From DATFNV01 sp963827935 (GTDB taxonomy: Bacteria; Planctomycetota; Planctomycetia; Gemmatales; Gemmataceae), in NCBI GenBank assembly GCA_963827935.1, contig CAWHCN010000008.1, positions 124,001 through 188,000 of the forward strand: a stretch of 64,000 nucleotides of DNA. The letters run 5' to 3'. A model generated the notes under the pieces. It was not told the origin of the DNA. It ran no database searches and worked only from the letters and a program-made list of their open reading frames with translations. The position numbers were made by a program, and so were the translations under genes. Below are positions 1 to 9,842 of this stretch, piece by piece. Position 1 is the stretch's first letter, and the number at the start of each line of letters is the position of its first letter.

Positions 1-1
1 C

Positions 2-1315
2 TGCCGGAACCTGGTCGCCCTGTTCTTCGAGATGGAGTCGGCCAAGCAGATGCCGCCGGAGCTGGCGGGGGTGCCGGCGCGGGAGATCAAGCGGGTCGGC
101 GTCGTTGGTGCGGGGACAATGGGGGCCGGCATCGCCCAGCTGGCCGCCATTCGCGGCTGCGAAGTGGTTATCCGCGAGGTGAACGAGATGGCCCTGGCGG
201 CTGGCGCCCTGAAGGTGGACGCCCTGTTCCGGCAGGCCGTCGGCCGTGGCGTGCTGACGCCGGGCGAAGCCCAGCACCGCCTGGCCGCCGTCCAGGGCAC
301 GACTGCCTGGAACGGGTTCGACAACCTCGATCTCGTCGTTGAAGCCGTTATCGAAGATCTCGAATTGAAGCGAAAGGTCTTCCGCGAGCTGGAAGCGCAC
401 ACCCGGCCCGAGACCCTCTTGGCCACGAATACGTCGTCGCTGGGCGTGGCCAACATCCAGCAGGGCTTGGCCCACCCCGAACGGGTCGCCGCCCTGCACT
501 TCTTCAACCCGGTCCACAAGATGCCGCTCGTCGAGGTGGCCCACGCCCCGACCACCGCCCGCGAGGCGATCGCCAGCCTCACTCAGTGGGCGATCAAGCT
601 GGGCAAGACGCCCGTCATCGTGACGGACAGCCCCGGCTTCGTCGTCAACCGGATCCTGATTCCTTATCTGAATGAAGCGGTGCTGCTGGTTGCTGAAGGG
701 ATGGCTCCGGAGCGGGTCGATGAGGCGATGAAGCGGTTCGGCATGCTGGCCGGACCGTTGGAGGTGATCGACCAGGTCGGCCTGGACGTGGCGGCCCATA
801 TCGCCCGCACCGTGCAGCCGGCCTTTGCCGATCGCTTTCCGCCCAATCCCGTGTTCGAGGCGCTGGTGCAGGGCGGCTGGCTGGGGCAGAAGAGTAAGAA
901 CGGCGGGTTTTACAGCTACTCGGGCAAGAAGAAACGCGTCAACGCCGCCGCCCTGGCCGTGGTGCGGCGGACGCCGGCCAATTCGAGTTCGCTGCTGGCC
1001 TCGCTGCCGCCGCCGGCCCAGCTGCGGGAAGCAACGGAACGCATGGTGCTCTTGATGGTGAACGAGGCGGCAGCGGCGGTCGGGGAGGGACTGGTCGCCG
1101 TGCCCGACCTGATCGACCGCGCGATGGTCTTTGGCACGGGCTGGGCACCGCATCGCGGCGGCCCGCTGCGCTACGCCGACGACCGCGGCGTGGCCGAGTG
1201 CGAGCGCGTCCTGAACGACCTCACCCGCCGCCTGGGGCCGCGCTTTGCCCCGTGTGCCGAGCTGACTCGGCGGGCGGCGTCCGAGGAGCGCTTCCGAACT
1301 CCGTTACCCGCGTGA
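2..1315 (+). CDS. 3-hydroxyacyl-CoA dehydrogenase, C-terminal part of a FadJ/FadB-like protein (5' end outside window)
   Basis: The reading frame is open from base 2, so the true start lies upstream; the first ATG is at 32. The visible part holds the NAD-binding Rossmann motif GVVGAGTMGAGIAQ near the beginning, the catalytic segment LHFFNPVHKMPLVEV and a C-terminal helical dimerisation domain containing FGTGWAPHRGGPLRYAD. In the family this domain oxidises L-3-hydroxyacyl-CoA to 3-ketoacyl-CoA in beta-oxidation. The residues before the Rossmann fold (ending FFEMESAKQMP) resemble the linker after an enoyl-CoA hydratase domain, so a bifunctional hydratase/dehydrogenase is likely; this is inference because that domain is not in the window. 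The frame is intact to the TGA stop. Confidence 0.9.
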   Translation, partial: CRNLVALFFEMESAKQMPPELAGVPAREIKRVGVVGAGTMGAGIAQLAAIRGCEVVIREVNEMALAAGALKVDALFRQAVGRGVLTPGEAQHRLAAVQGTTAWNGFDNLDLVVEAVIEDLELKRKVFRELEAHTRPETLLATNTSSLGVANIQQGLAHPERVAALHFFNPVHKMPLVEVAHAPTTAREAIASLTQWAIKLGKTPVIVTDSPGFVVNRILIPYLNEAVLLVAEGMAPERVDEAMKRFGMLAGPLEVIDQVGLDVAAHIARTVQPAFADRFPPNPVFEALVQGGWLGQKSKNGGFYSYSGKKKRVNAAALAVVRRTPANSSSLLASLPPPAQLREATERMVLLMVNEAAAAVGEGLVAVPDLIDRAMVFGTGWAPHRGGPLRYADDRGVAECERVLNDLTRRLGPRFAPCAELTRRAASEERFRTPLPA

Positions 1316-1464
1316 CTTCGGGACCGCCCCAGCACTCGTCCCCAGGCCGAACATTTTTTCACTTCGCCTCGCAGAACTTGGTTGCATCCGGCCGGCCCCA
1401 TGCTTAAGCTTGAGGCCGTTTTCCAGGCCTCGCCCGAAGACAGCGCGATCCTAGGAGATCATCC

Positions 1465-2067
1465 ATGGGCTGGACGTCTTCGCTCGGTTCTTTGACCGCA
1501 ATCGGACTGTTGACAGTGCTCCTGGCCGAGGGCAGTACCGCCGCCCCCAAGAAGGATCCGGCCGGCACGGCCGTCCTCATGGGGCAGCTGCGCCTGTTGT
1601 TCGACACCTGGGACCTGAACAACGACGGTTATCTCGACAAGCAGGAGCTGGCCAAGGCCTTCCGCGGTTCCGATGCCAAACCCTACGAGAAACCAGCAGC
1701 CGGCAGCACGACCGGAAGCGCCAAACCCGACCTCTCCAAGTACCCCGATCACGTGCTCCTGGTGGAACTCGATGTCAATAGCGACGGGAAGATTAGCAAG
1801 GCCGAGTTCGAGAACTGGGCACGCGACTACGCGGTGTCGCTGAAGCATCAGGAGCAAGCCCTCAAGCGCCTCAACACTGCCGAGCACAAGCTCGCCACCG
1901 TGAACAAGAACAGCGGCAAGTTGCCCCCCAACGAGCTGGCCGCCGAATTGAAGGCGGCCGAGGAAGGCCTGAAAAAGGAACAGGAGGCGTACAAGAAGCT
2001 CGTCAACGAGGAAAAGGCCTACGACAAGCACGTGCAGCAGGCAATGAAGAAAAGTGCAAAGAAGTAA
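1465..2067 (+). CDS. Secreted EF-hand calcium-binding protein
   Basis: 200 residues. A signal peptide is visible at residues 1-27 (hydrophobic core LTAIGLLTVLLA, small residues before APKK). Two EF-hand loops follow: DLNNDGYLDKQE at 50-61 and DVNSDGKISKAE at 103-114, both with acidic or Asn ligands at the expected positions and a closing Glu. The C-terminal third (125-200) is Lys/Glu-rich and probably a coiled coil. Start chosen because AGGAGATC sits 8-10 bases upstream. Such small exported EF-hand proteins are common in planctomycetes; the specific role is unknown. Confidence 0.85.
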   Translation: MGWTSSLGSLTAIGLLTVLLAEGSTAAPKKDPAGTAVLMGQLRLLFDTWDLNNDGYLDKQELAKAFRGSDAKPYEKPAAGSTTGSAKPDLSKYPDHVLLVELDVNSDGKISKAEFENWARDYAVSLKHQEQALKRLNTAEHKLATVNKNSGKLPPNELAAELKAAEEGLKKEQEAYKKLVNEEKAYDKHVQQAMKKSAKK

Positions 2068-2224
2068 GCCAGCTGCCCATATCGCGGGAGCTACACGGTC
2101 CCCGGCACCATCGAGACGGCACCGGGATTCGCATTTCTCGGGATGCTGCTTGACCGCGCCGCGCCGATGCGGATAACAAGGGGGACCTCCGACCCCAACA
2201 GCCGTCGCCAGAGGAGATCGTTTC

Positions 2225-2697
2225 ATGCCGTCAAAACCGGAAACCCGCCTCCAGGAACTGCACCTGACCCTGCCGCCCGCACCCAAGCCGGTCGCCAAGT
2301 ACAAGACGGCCGTGCTGGTCGGCAATATGCTCTATGTCTCGGGCCACGGCCCGGCCAAGATCGACGCCAAATCGCCGGTCGTCGGCAAGGTCGGCGGTGA
2401 ACTGACGACCGAGCAGGGAAAAGAGGCGGCCCGGTCGGTGGGGCTCAACGTTCTGGCCACGGTGCGGAGCACCCTCGGCAGCTTGGACAAGGTCAAACGC
2501 CTGGTAAAGACGTTCGGCATGGTGAACTGCCCAGCTAACTTCGAGGATCAGCCGAAAGTCATCAATGGGTTCTCGGAGCTGATGGCCGAGGTGTTTGGCG
2601 AAGACGCGGGCGTTGGGCGCACAGCGCCGTCGGTCACAACGCCCTGCCGGCGAACATTCCCGTCGAAATCGAGTGCATTTTCGAGGTGGCGACGTGA
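2225..2697 (+). CDS. RidA/YjgF-family protein, frameshifted near the 3' end
   Basis: Starts at ATG 2225 behind AGAGGAGATCG. Residues 1-125 follow the RidA fold (VLVGNMLYVSGHGP, a typical strand and turn). RidA proteins hydrolyse reactive enamine/imine intermediates. The frame breaks at about 2615. In the +2 frame the expected ending (GRSAVGHNALPANIPVEIE then CIFEVAT) continues to TGA 2695-2697. The break is explained by one duplicated CA dinucleotide in CGCACAGC. Without it the protein would have a normal C-terminus. I treat it as one gene with a recent indel or a sequence error. Confidence 0.8.
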
Positions 2698-2707
2698 AGC
2701 GTTTTAT

Positions 2708-2762
2708 CCTCGCTGGCGCTTCGGGCTGTCCGGATACTGGGCAGCCCGAAGCGCCAGCGAGG
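2708..2762. terminator. Perfect 21-bp palindrome, probable bidirectional terminator
   Basis: Arms 2708-2728 and 2742-2762 are perfect reverse complements (left arm begins CCTCGCTGGCGCTTCGGG) with a 13-base loop. It lies 10 bases after the RidA stop and just before the stop of the convergent receiver gene, which suits a terminator serving both. It belongs to a set of similar intergenic palindromes in this window. Confidence 0.75.
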
Positions 2763-2775
2763 GAGCAGTGTAGGC

Positions 2776-3180
2776 TTAGACCGCCTGCGTCAGCGGCAGG
2801 CCGATGCCCGCCATTTCAAGGAGTGGATCAAGCCCCTGATCCTGCATGACAAGGCGCGCGGCCCCGGCAAACTCGGCGAAGCTGTCGTCGCACTCATCCT
2901 GGTTCGCCGCCACCAGCACGATGCGGTAGCGGGGACGCGCCAGGCTCAGCTTGGCGCAGGTCAGCCAGCCGCTTTCGCCCGGCAGATCGGCCTCGAGCAC
3001 CACCAGGCTGCCCGGGCATTCCGCAGCGAGTTGGCGGGCCTGGGGACCATCGGCCGCCAGGAGGGGAACCCAGCCATGTCGCCGGAAGGCGCGGGCGGCG
3101 CCGACGGCGTAAACCGGGTCGGAATGGGCGATAATCACACAAGGGCGGCGGCGCCCGGCCTCGGGAGACCGTGCGAACAT
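2776..3180 (-). CDS. Degenerate response-regulator receiver-like domain protein
   Basis: 134 residues, single domain. The pattern fits a CheY-like fold: beta-1 CVIIAHSDP with Asp21, beta-3 LVVLEADLPGESGW with Asp65 in the phospho-acceptor position, and beta-4 RIVLVAANQ. Only one acidic residue is seen in the beta-1 acidic pocket and the conserved Lys after beta-5 is missing, so phosphorylation may be lost or altered. No output domain. It is transcribed away from a roughly 440-bp gene-free region. Function unknown. Confidence 0.55.
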   Translation of the reverse strand: MFARSPEAGRRRPCVIIAHSDPVYAVGAARAFRRHGWVPLLAADGPQARQLAAECPGSLVVLEADLPGESGWLTCAKLSLARPRYRIVLVAANQDECDDSFAEFAGAARLVMQDQGLDPLLEMAGIGLPLTQAV

Positions 3181-3619
3181 GGGCTGCTCCTTCTGGGCGT
3201 GTTCTGTTCCGCGGGCACTCTTCTCTTCGACTCTTCCCCTATACGACGAGATAGCCCATCTATTTGTTCGGGCCGGAGTCGCGATTCTTTACGAACTCGT
3301 TACGTTCATCGATTCCTCACCAAAGTTTCGTGGTGCAGGCCGGCGTGGCAATAACGGACAGCTGCTTGCCTAGGGCTCGGTGCGGCTGATAATGTCTCCG
3401 AACGCAGGCGCCGTGCCGATTCCGCTGTGTCGCTCGCCCCACGGCTCGACAAAGGGTCAGGCCCCTTTGCCGAAACGGCCCGCAGGACGCTTCGCGCAAA
3501 CGGGGCCTGACCCCTTGGAAAAACCCTGCCCTCTTGCCGGCCTGGCAGGGAGGCTGTCGCCCGTCCGATCAAGATGCGTTCCGAGACCGTGAGTCAACGT
3601 CTCAGGGAGTTTGCTGTCT
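3181..3619. other. Gene-free region with an inverted repeat
   Basis: No coding frame with recognisable content lies between the divergent receiver gene and the cupin gene. An inverted repeat is present: GGGTCAGGCCCC at 3454-3465 and GGGGCCTGACCC at 3502-3513, separated by 36 bases. The stretch presumably holds both divergent promoters, but I cannot place a convincing -35/-10 pair. Confidence 0.5.
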
Positions 3620-4876
3620 ATGGCAAAACACGTGGCCAAAAACAAGACGAAGTCGAAAGCGGATAGCATGCGGGTACGCCAGGCCATTGAGGCAGGCGAG
3701 GGTGTTCTGCGGCTGGCGCCGACCTGGGTGCCACGCTCGTTCCTGACGCCCGGCCGGCGCATCAAGCTGAATCCAAAGGACATTTATGCCTACGGTGCGC
3801 ACCGCGGCGGCATCGACGAGCGCTGGTTCGCCTCGACCACGCCCTGCGCCAACGAAAATCGCGAGCCGGAAGAAGGGCTGAGCTACGTCGTTGTGGGCGG
3901 CAAACGCGCGTTCACCCTCGCCGACGCCGTCCAGGCCGAAGGGGCACGCCTCATCGGCCCGGCGATCTGGAGCCGTTACAAGAAGTGGCCCGTCTACAGC
4001 AAGTTCTTCGACAACATGGGGCCGATCCCCCATCACATGCACCAGAACAAGAAGCAGGCCGCCCTGGTCGGCCAGGAAGGCAAACCCGAATCGTACTACT
4101 TCCCGCCGCAACTCAACAGCATCGGCAACAACTTCCCCTATACCTTCTTTGGCCTGGAACCGGGAACCGCGAAGGACGACATCAAGCGCTGCCTGGCCCG
4201 CTGGAACGAAGGGGATAACGGCATCCTCAACTACAGCAAGGCGTACCGCCTGCAACCCGGCACCGGCTGGCTGGTGCCGCCCTGCGTCCTGCACGCCCCG
4301 GGTTCGCTGGTCACCTTCGAGCCGCAGTGGGGCTCCGACGTCTTCGGCATGTACCAGTCGATGGTTGAGGGGCGTTACGTCCCCTGGTCACTCCTTGTCA
4401 AGGACGTGCCGAAGTCGAAGCACAAGGACCTCGACTATCTCGTCGAGCAGCTCGACTGGGACGGCAACGTCGATCCGACCTTCAAGGACGATCACTATCT
4501 GGAACCGATCCCGGTCGCGAACACGGCCAGCGAGGGGTATCAGGACCGCTGGGTCGTCTACGGCCGGATCGACGGCGAGCAGCTGTTTACTGCCAAGGAA
4601 CTGACGATCGACTCCGGCGTCACGGCCACGATCAAGGATCACGGGGCCTACGGGCTGATCGCCGTGCAGGGGACCGGGAGGATCGGCCGGCACGCGCTGC
4701 AAACGCCGGCCATGATCGACTTCGGCGAGCTAACCGAGGACGAGTACTTCGTCAGCGACGAGGCGGCCCGGCAGGGCGTGCGCTACCAGAACACCGGCAC
4801 CGAACCGCTGGTGACCCTGCGCTACTTCGGGCCCGAGGTCAATCCCGATGCGCCGAAGGTCGGCGATCACAAGTAA
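3620..4876 (+). CDS. Cupin-fold protein resembling mannose-6-phosphate isomerase type I
   Basis: 419 residues from ATG 3620, with CAGGGAGT about 10 bases upstream; an in-frame TTG at 3611 is less likely. Metal-site-like motif GPIPHHMHQNKKQA and the second cupin motif GTGWLVPPCVLHAPGS resemble the His/Gln/Glu/His zinc site and the helper strand of type I phosphomannose isomerases. Residues after 330 look like a second cupin barrel (KDHGAYGLIAVQGTGRIG). Substrate is not known. It is 19 bases upstream of a sugar isomerase TIM barrel on the same strand, so the two probably form an operon for a sugar pathway. Confidence 0.65.
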   Translation: MAKHVAKNKTKSKADSMRVRQAIEAGEGVLRLAPTWVPRSFLTPGRRIKLNPKDIYAYGAHRGGIDERWFASTTPCANENREPEEGLSYVVVGGKRAFTLADAVQAEGARLIGPAIWSRYKKWPVYSKFFDNMGPIPHHMHQNKKQAALVGQEGKPESYYFPPQLNSIGNNFPYTFFGLEPGTAKDDIKRCLARWNEGDNGILNYSKAYRLQPGTGWLVPPCVLHAPGSLVTFEPQWGSDVFGMYQSMVEGRYVPWSLLVKDVPKSKHKDLDYLVEQLDWDGNVDPTFKDDHYLEPIPVANTASEGYQDRWVVYGRIDGEQLFTAKELTIDSGVTATIKDHGAYGLIAVQGTGRIGRHALQTPAMIDFGELTEDEYFVSDEAARQGVRYQNTGTEPLVTLRYFGPEVNPDAPKVGDHK

Positions 4877-4895
4877 CTCATCCAAGGACTCTCCC

Positions 4896-5948
4896 ATGAA
4901 GCACACCAATAACTATCCGAAATTGCACAACGCCGCCTGGCCCGGCGTCGTCGGCAAGGGTTCCGAGGGCGCCGAGCCGTTTATCGGCCTGGACACCATG
5001 CTCGACCTGACCGCCACAGCAAGAGTGGACGGCATCAAGTTCGACGGCGTCGATCTCTTTCTCTTCGCCCCGCACGTGGACATCGACTCCAACGACGACG
5101 ACCTGAAACGGCTGGCGGACAAGGTGCGCGGGCGTGGGCTGGTCATCGGCTCGGTAGTGGCCCCCGTATGGGGCGGCACCGGCGGCGGGTCGGCGATGGA
5201 CGAGGGCGACGGGCGCAAGAAATTCGTCGAGCAGGTCCGCAAAGGCTGTCGCATCGCCAGGCGGCTGCGCGAGATCGGCATCCGGCCTCACGGCATCGTC
5301 CGGATCGATTCGGCGTGTGGCCCTAGCGATTGGCTCAAGGACCCCGAGGGGAACCAGAAGAAGATTGCGGCGACCTTCCGGGAGGCCTGCGACATCGCCG
5401 CCGGCTACGGCGAGCGCCTGGCGGCCGAGGGCGAAATCTGCTGGGGGGGCATGCACAGCTGGAAACGCATGACCCAGCTCCTCGAACTCACCGACCGCCC
5501 CGGCACGCTCGGCTTCCAGGCCGACATGGCCCACACGCTGTTGTACACCCTCGGCTACAACGCCCCGGAGGATCGCATCCTGCCGGAACGCTGGGACTGG
5601 AAGGACCCCAAGAAACTCGATGAGGCGCTGACCACGTTGACCGCCGCCCTGCGGCCCTGGACTATCGACTTCCACATCGCCCAGAACGACGCTACCGTCA
5701 AGGGCTCCGGGACGCACGAAAAGACCGGCCACCATTGCTTGCCGAACGACCCCAACGGCAAGCTGAACCCGCCCCACCACGCCGGCTTCTGGATGCGCGA
5801 CGGCTACGGCAATGTGACGAAGAAGATCAAGCATGTCTGCTGGGACGGCTGCATGTTCCCCAACGAGACGATGATGAAGCCGGAGACCTGGAACAGCATC
5901 CTGGCGACCATGATTGCGGTACGCGATGCGCATGGGTGGCGGGAGTAG
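4896..5948 (+). CDS. Sugar phosphate isomerase/epimerase-like TIM barrel protein
   Basis: 350 residues from ATG 4896; CCAAGGA precedes it by 8 bases. The sequence has the alternating beta/alpha pattern of the xylose-isomerase-like superfamily with candidate metal ligands in GEICWGGMHSWKRM (Glu, His) and LGFQADMAHTLLYTLG (Asp, His) and a late IDFHIAQNDATVKG segment (Asp, His). Gene order cupin-isomerase suggests interconversion of an unusual sugar. Planctomycetes carry many paralogues of this family, so substrate assignment from sequence is not possible. Confidence 0.75.
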   Translation: MKHTNNYPKLHNAAWPGVVGKGSEGAEPFIGLDTMLDLTATARVDGIKFDGVDLFLFAPHVDIDSNDDDLKRLADKVRGRGLVIGSVVAPVWGGTGGGSAMDEGDGRKKFVEQVRKGCRIARRLREIGIRPHGIVRIDSACGPSDWLKDPEGNQKKIAATFREACDIAAGYGERLAAEGEICWGGMHSWKRMTQLLELTDRPGTLGFQADMAHTLLYTLGYNAPEDRILPERWDWKDPKKLDEALTTLTAALRPWTIDFHIAQNDATVKGSGTHEKTGHHCLPNDPNGKLNPPHHAGFWMRDGYGNVTKKIKHVCWDGCMFPNETMMKPETWNSILATMIAVRDAHGWRE

Positions 5949-5988
5949 GGATGGCGTTCAGCCACCGCTCCGAGGAAGGAGGCAAACC

Positions 5989-6635
5989 ATGACGACGATG
6001 ACCGAGACGGCGCCACCGGAAACCTTCGAGGAACTCTACGAGCGAATTGGCAAGGTTCCCTTGCGCCGGATTCGCATGAAGCCGGCGCCGGGGACGGCGA
6101 CGGAAAAGGATCTCATTGCACTCCTCGACGGAGCCAACAAACGCCTCTGCGAGTTGGTCGATGGCGTCCTCGTGGAGAAAGATATGAGCGCCGACGCGTC
6201 GCTGCTGGGCGGCCTCCTGGTTCATATCATCTGGGCCTTCGTCGAACCGCGGAAGCTGGGCTGGGTGTTCCCCGCAGATGGCGCTACCAAGCTGTTTCCT
6301 GGCCTCGTCAGGATCCCGGACGTGTCTTTTCTTCGCCGCGAACGTGCCCCGGGGCGAAAGCGCCCAGGGGACCCCTTATCGGCATCGTCCCGGATTTGGC
6401 TGTCGAAGTGCTTAGCCCAGGCAACACGCCCGCAGAGATCAAGCGGAAGATGCGGGATTACTTCCTAGCCGGCATTCAGCTCGTGTGGGTCATTCATCCG
6501 CTCAAGGAGTACGCGGAGATTTACACTTCACCCATCAAGAAGCGACGCATTGCGGGGCAAGAAACACTCGATGGCCAGGACATCCTACCCGGGTTTGCCC
6601 TGTCGCTGAAGGAACTGTTTGATCGCGCCGAATAG
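5989..6635 (+). CDS. Uma2-family (DUF820) putative endonuclease, frameshifted
   Basis: Starts at ATG 5989 after GAGGAAGGAGGC. The N-terminal frame gives LCELVDGVLVEKDMSADASL and FPGLVRIPDVSFLRRER, the usual Uma2 body with the PD-(D/E)XK-like core. The frame breaks at about 6370; the rest (GIVPDLAVEVLSPGNTPAE, then KMRDYFLAGIQLVWVI) continues in another frame to 6635. A one-base indel reconciles the two. Uma2 genes are multicopy in planctomycetes and cyanobacteria; their role is not settled. A second copy is at 16978. Confidence 0.8.
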
Positions 6636-6666
6636 CGCCGAGTGTCTGCTAGGGAGTCTGGATGTC

Positions 6667-6972
6667 ATGCGCCGTTTCCGTTTACCATTCCTGCTGATAC
6701 TCTGCTGGGTGTCTCACGTGTCGGCCGAGGATCGGCTCGAAGCCCGCCTCGCTCCCCTCGCCAAATCCCACAAGGGCCACGTCGCCATCGCCGTCAAACA
6801 CCTCGCCACGGGCGAACAGTATTTCTTCCATGCCGATGAGATCATGCCCACCGCCAGCCTCATCAAGGTGGCGATCCTGCTGGAGACCTACAAGCAAGCA
6901 GAGGAAGGCAAGACCAAGCTGACCGAGACACGAACCCTACGGCCCGACCCCGATAACGCAGTGAATAAATGA
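6667..6972 (+). pseudogene. N-terminal fragment of a class A beta-lactamase-like serine hydrolase
   Basis: Starts at ATG 6667 with a signal peptide (FRLPFLLILCWVSHVSA). The mature part has the strand pattern LAKSHKGHVAIAVKHLATG and the SxxK catalytic motif as SLIK in PTASLIKVAILLETY. The frame stops after 101 residues; the SDN-like and KTG motifs and the whole C-terminal half are missing, and a palindrome follows directly. This is a remnant, probably cut by a deletion. Confidence 0.7.
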
Positions 6973-6978
6973 CTCCAC

Positions 6979-7034
6979 GAGCCAGAAGCGTCAGCGATGT
7001 GTTCAGCAGTACCCGTCGCTGACGCTTCCGGCTC
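6979..7034. terminator. 19-bp palindrome of the intergenic repeat family
   Basis: Arms 6979-6997 (GAGCCAGAAGCGTCAGCGA) and 7016-7034 (TCGCTGACGCTTCCGGCTC) pair with one mismatch. Same core as the element at 17591-17648. It lies between the lactamase fragment and an oxidoreductase. Confidence 0.7.
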
Positions 7035-7063
7035 GTCAATCGACTCACCCAGGAGCCTCTCCA

Positions 7064-8210
7064 ATGTCCAAACCACTTAACGTCGGCATGATCGGCTACG
7101 GCTTCATGGGCAAGGCCCATTCCAACGCCTATGCCCAGGTCAACCACTTTTTCGATCTCGATTACGAGACCGTCCTCAAGGCCGTCTGCGCCGCAGCGCC
7201 GATAACGCCAGGAAGTTCGCCGACCAGTGGGGCTATGAGTCCGTCGAGACCGATTGGCGGAAGCTGATCGGCGCAAGGACATCGACCTGATCGACATCTG
7301 CGTGCCGAACAATCTGCACGCGGAAATCGCCATCGCCGCCGCCCAGCACGGCAAGATGATCCTGTGCGAGAAGCCGCTGTCGATGAACTCGGCCGAGGGG
7401 CAGAAGATGGTGGACGCGGTCGAGAATGCGAAGGTGCCGAACATGGTCTGGTACAACTACCGCCGGGTGCCGGCCGTCACCTTCGCCAAGCGACTGATCG
7501 ACGAGGGGCGGCTCGGCAAGGTCTTTCATTACCGGGCCAAGTTCCTGCAGGACTGGACCATCAGCGCCGAGGTGCCGCAGGGCGGGGCGGGCACCTGGCG
7601 TCTGGATGCGGCCGCGGCCGGCAGCGGCGTTACCGGCGATCTGCTGGCCCACTGCATCGACACCGCCCTCTGGCTCAACGGCCCCATCGCCAACGTCAGC
7701 GCCATGACCGAAACCTTCATCAAGGAGCGCAAACATAACCTGACCGGCAAGGTGGAGAAAGTCGGCATCGACGACGCCTGCACCTTCATGGGCCGCTTCG
7801 CCAACGGCAGCCTGGCGTCGTTTGAATCGACCCGCTACGCCCGCGGCCACAAGGCGCTGTACACCTTCGAGATCAACGGCGAAAAGGCCTCGATCTTCTG
7901 GGATCTGCACGACCTGCATCGTCTGCAATACTTCGACCATAAGGACGAGGGCAAATTGCGCGGCTGGCGCTCGATCCACGTGACCGATCACGGCGGCGAC
8001 CATCCGTACATGGATCGCTGGTGGGTCCCTGGGCTAGCCGTCGGCTTCGAGGCGAGCTTCGTCCACCAGGTGGCCGACTTCCTGGAGGGCGTGGCGAAGG
8101 GGAAGCCGGCCATGCCCGATTTCAAGGATGCCCTGCGGACCCAGCAGGTATGCGATGCGGTGCTGGCGTCGGCGAAGGAGGGGAAGTGGATGAATGTGGT
8201 GCAGGGGTAA
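7064..8210 (+). CDS. Gfo/Idh/MocA-family NAD(P)-dependent oxidoreductase, two frameshifts
   Basis: ATG 7064 follows CCAGGAGCC. The Rossmann motif VGMIGYGFMGKAHSNAY is at residues 6-22. After about 7193 the protein continues in a second frame (RSADNARKFADQWGYES), and after about 7272 in a third (RKDIDLIDICVPNNLHAEIA, then ILCEKPLSM with the family's EKP motif). Both breaks are explained by single-base deletions. The C-terminal domain is intact to TAA 8208-8210. Family members oxidise or reduce sugars, inositols or related diols; substrate unknown. Confidence 0.85.
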
Positions 8211-8378
8211 CCCAGCAGCGTTCGTTCGTCGCCCGAACCGTATCGGGGTCTGGAAACTGCGTTCCACGCAGTACACAACGACGGCAAACTGGATCTGGTA
8301 AGCATCTTCGAGCGAGTGCTTGCCGAACTGGATCGCCGCTTTCCCGACTCAGCGCCAAGTCCGGTCATGGAACGCTGA
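8211..8378 (+). other. Possible 3' remnant of a small gene
   Basis: One frame reads VHNDGKLDLVSIFERVLAEL then DRRFPDS up to TGA 8376-8378, with composition unlike random sequence, but no start codon or homologue is recognisable. It sits between the oxidoreductase and a convergent membrane protein. Confidence 0.25.
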
Positions 8379-8392
8379 GATAGTCCTCTCCG

Positions 8393-9789
8393 CTACCGCC
8401 TCACCGCCGCATGCCCGCCAAGCGCCTCGGGCGGCAAGCGGAAGGGCGGCGGGCGCTGGCCCGAAGCCTGGACCTGGGCCTCGTAGCTTGGCCCAAAGGC
8501 GATCGGCGCGGCGCCGCCTTGTGTGTGGAGATAATAGAGGGTGATTGTGGAGCAGAGGGCATTGACGACGCACAGCCCCAGCAGCAGGCGACGACCGAGA
8601 GCCAGGCCGCGACCGCGGCCTCCGGGAGGCAAAACCAGGCGGGCCAGCCAGACGGCCATCAGCGGGAACGTGATCAGCAGATAGTGCCTGTAGAAGCGCA
8701 CGGCCGCCAGCGTCAGCAGCAAGCCGTAGCAGATCAGGCTGGCCCGCAGGATCAGGGCGGTGGACGACAGCGGCTGCCGCGGCGTCCCGCGTCGCGCCAC
8801 CAGCGCGCCAGGGCCGCGACGACGACGATGGCTCCCAGGGCCGCGGCCAACCCCTGGAGGACGGCGGCCCCATAGGTCGGATGGCCCGCGATCAAGGGCC
8901 AGCGCAGAAAGGCCGCGTACTCCGGGCCGAACACGCCGCCCAGGCCCACCCCCATCGCCTCGGTCACCCAGTGTCCCCAGAACTTGCCCTCGATCCAGCG
9001 ATGTGGCGCAAAGAAATTGTTATGCACCGGATCGCGATTGTGGAGCAAATAGAGCAGCCACTGCGTCATGGGCAGGGTTCCGAGCACGCTGCCAGCCAGC
9101 CAGTAGCGCCAGAAGACGCGGCGGCGATCGGCCAGGAAGGTCGCGAAGAGGACGGCGGCCGCGTACAAAAAGCCACTGGAATGGATTTGCCCCAGGCACG
9201 CTCCAACCGCGCCCCAGGCCAGGGCGCCCGAGCGCCGTTCGCGGTGCCACCAGCCGATCAGAAAGAAGATACAAAAGAGCGGCAACGTGCATGGCGGCCA
9301 AATCTTGCGCTGGTAAATCACCTCGATGGGGTTGAGCGCGATGAGGGCCGCCGCCCAAAGCCAAGGCTCGCGCTCGCCGGCCGGAATGCAGCGCCAGGCG
9401 AAAAGCACCAGGAGCACCAGGGCCAGCAGGCTGCACACTTGCACGCCGTGCGCCAGCCCGATCGGCTCGTCGACACCGAAGATGTAAGCGAAGGGATAAA
9501 AGACCCAGGTCGCCAGCCCCGGGACGCGCACGCCCTGGCTGGAGGGCATCCCCAGGGTTGCCCATTCCCCGTGCGTGCGGTAGTTGACCGCGAGTTGGTA
9601 GACCCAGGCCTCGTCCAGCTTGTACTCGATCGCCTCGCCCCAGATTAGCCGTAGCCCAGCGCCGAGGAGCAGCGCTGCGATCAGGAGCCAGCGCCAGCGC
9701 CTACCCTGATCGGGGGGCGCGTGGACTGCCATCGAATCGTGCGAGATCGGGACCGGTCGTGCCGTCGTCTCGGCCAGACACGTCGCCAT
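8393..9789 (-). CDS. GT39-like (ArnT/PMT-type) polytopic membrane glycosyltransferase, frameshifted
   Basis: The first part has several membrane helices (WLLIAALLLGAGLRLIWG, VCSLLALVLLVLFAW, LWAAALIALNPIEVIY) and the early motif YKLDEAWVYQLAVN, like the acidic first loop of GT39/GT83 enzymes that use polyprenyl-phosphate sugars. At about 8770 the frame shifts; the C-terminal helices (LRASLICYGLLLTLAAVRFY, HYLLITFPLMAVWLARLV) follow to TAG 8393-8395. Start 9789 was preferred over ATG 9837 because GGGAG precedes it. It probably shares a transcript with the radical SAM gene upstream. Confidence 0.65.
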
Positions 9790-9842
9790 GCGATGGGCTC
9801 TCCCGCCGGGTTGGGCCGACTTGCGGCGGGGGCTCATAGCGA

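Noticed and set aside
4878..5933. 351-codon minus-strand open frame opposite the sugar isomerase
   Set aside because: Composition is that of an antisense shadow in GC-rich DNA; the plus-strand gene has clear TIM-barrel motifs.
6667..6972. Functional beta-lactamase resistance gene
   Set aside because: Only the SxxK part exists; the SDN-like and KTG motifs are missing.
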